A stretch of DNA of 5,828 bases, taken from Promethearchaeota archaeon (lineage in GTDB: Archaea; Asgardarchaeota; Lokiarchaeia; Sigynarchaeales; SOKP01). The notes under the pieces are model-generated. The model worked only from the letters and a program-made list of their open reading frames with translations. It was not told where the DNA came from and did not search any database. Within the stretch, counting starts at the first letter, position 1. Each line of letters opens with the position of its first letter. The position numbers were made by a program, and so were the translations under genes. Shown piece by piece: positions 5,388 through 5,828 of the stretch. The stretch spans positions 1 to 5,828 of the forward strand of contig WJKD01000467.1 of the NCBI GenBank assembly GCA_014729315.1, read 5' to 3'.

Positions 5388-5717
5388 TTAAGGGGGTGCA
5401 TAAACCATCCAAAAATACACATCTTGAGTGAGCTCGTATTCGTTGGCGATGAGGTTTTTGATCCATTTTTCCTTTGCCCTTTTGCGGACCCGGGCGAGGT
5501 GGATAATTCTCGCTCTGGTGTGGGGCGAAAGGTCCTCGAGCTCAACCTCTGATTCGCATTCCTTTGCGCGGGTGTCGAGTTTTACGAACAGCTTGATCCC
5601 TTTCAGCGTGCCTACGTAGAATTTGTAATCGAACTCGCCCTTTGTGGTTTTTCTGGAAGCTTTTTCGCCTGATCCCGAACGGTTTTGAGTCGCGGTATGC
5701 TCTTTTCCCTCAATCAT
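5388..5717 (-). CDS. Hypothetical small basic protein, 109 residues, high G+C
   Basis: I do not recognise this protein. Residues 1-28 are polar and look disordered (many Lys, Ser, Thr, Gly). Residues 29-48 look like a beta hairpin (FDYKFYVGTL then IKLFVKLD). Residues 64-92 look like a basic helix (TRARIIHLARVRKRAKEKW), and the tail is aromatic (VYFWMVYAPP). The basic helix could bind nucleic acid, but that is a guess. Several overlapping frames are open here. This one is preferred because it is the longest, has balanced composition, is preceded by a TATA box at leaderless spacing and is followed at once by an oligo-T terminator. The G+C of its DNA is about 55% in the lines I counted (5461-5580), against about 33% in one counted line of the neighbouring 4646-5326 gene. 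This suggests foreign origin or unusual constraint. It converges with the upstream hypothetical gene. Confidence 0.6.
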   Translation of the reverse strand: MIEGKEHTATQNRSGSGEKASRKTTKGEFDYKFYVGTLKGIKLFVKLDTRAKECESEVELEDLSPHTRARIIHLARVRKRAKEKWIKNLIANEYELTQDVYFWMVYAPP

Positions 5718-5740
5718 AAATGATACTACGACGATCGACT

Positions 5741-5748
5741 ATTTAAAA
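5741..5748 (-). promoter_or_regulatory. TATA box of the minus-strand gene, leaderless spacing
   Basis: On the - strand TTTTAAAT is centred about 27 bp before the ATG at 5717, with GTCGGC just upstream as a possible BRE. The predicted start site is at or next to the ATG, implying a leaderless mRNA, as for the dehydratase gene. Confidence 0.5.
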
Positions 5749-5783
5749 GCCGACGGAAAGGTAATTTATTAAAAAGCGAACTG

Positions 5784-5828
5784 TTATTGCAAGTTGTGAA
5801 CTCGTTCCTCCGAGCGCGAACGCTTCAA
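5784..5828 (-). CDS. Possible C-terminal tail of a minus-strand gene cut by the window edge
   Basis: On the - strand, the frame entering from the right edge reads LKRSRSEERVHNLQ and stops at TAA (5786-5784). The composition is charged and its G+C is higher than the intergenic DNA beside it, which fits coding sequence. Fourteen codons are too few to identify a family or to exclude chance. On the + strand, a GTG at 5796 also stays open to the edge, about 26 bp after a TATA-like TTTATTAAAA (5764-5773), so a divergent gene start is an equal alternative. Confidence 0.25.
   Translation of the reverse strand: MKRSRSEERVHNLQ

Noticed and set aside
5245..5619. Other open frames over the high-G+C region, on both strands
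   Set aside because: They are shorter, rich in Ser/Pro/Phe runs, overlap the better-supported frame at 5388-5717 and lack a fitting promoter.
5801..5823. G+C-rich inverted repeat CGTTC/GAACG at the right edge as a structured RNA
   Set aside because: Only five pairs, at the window edge, and better explained as part of a coding tail.

Overview
The window looks like a piece of an AT-rich archaeal chromosome, most probably from an Asgard archaeon of the Lokiarchaeia type. The evidence is TATA-box promoters at archaeal spacing, a tRNA gene interrupted by bulge-helix-bulge (BHB) introns, and a selenocysteine synthase (SepSecS) whose core motifs resemble the eukaryotic enzyme closely. SepSecS is known from eukaryotes and only a few archaeal lineages (Methanococcales, Methanopyrus, Lokiarchaeota). 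The lineage assignment is inference. No 16S gene or other marker is present.

Layout. Positions 2-169 hold the C-terminal end of a Nudix hydrolase, followed at 300-971 by a complete, divergent paralogue; both are of the coenzyme A pyrophosphatase type. Positions 1033-1184 hold a tRNA-Sec gene (anticodon UCA, encoded CCA) that makes sense only if two short introns are removed, 29 nt from the D arm and 30 nt from the T arm. Positions 1313-3025 encode a divergent IlvD/Edd-family Fe-S dehydratase. Positions 3173-4534 encode SepSecS with a TTG start. Positions 4646-5326 encode an unrecognised 226-residue soluble protein. These are all on the + strand, each apparently with its own AT-rich intergenic promoter rather than in a tight operon. 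On the - strand, 5388-5717 holds a small unrecognised gene of markedly higher G+C. A possible - strand gene tail lies at the right edge.

How the genes work together. tRNA-Sec and SepSecS are two consecutive components of one pathway: Ser-tRNA-Sec is phosphorylated by PSTK, then converted to Sec-tRNA-Sec by SepSecS using selenophosphate. PSTK, selenophosphate synthetase, the Sec elongation factor and any selenoprotein with a SECIS element are not in this window. The dehydratase between the two Sec genes has no evident role in the pathway. The Nudix pair probably acts in nucleotide or CoA-derivative turnover.

The strongest observation is the doubly interrupted tRNA-Sec. Both introns fit the canonical BHB cleavage rule, and their removal independently gives the expected 9/4 acceptor/T fold, a 7-bp D stem with a 4-nt loop, and a 7-nt T loop.
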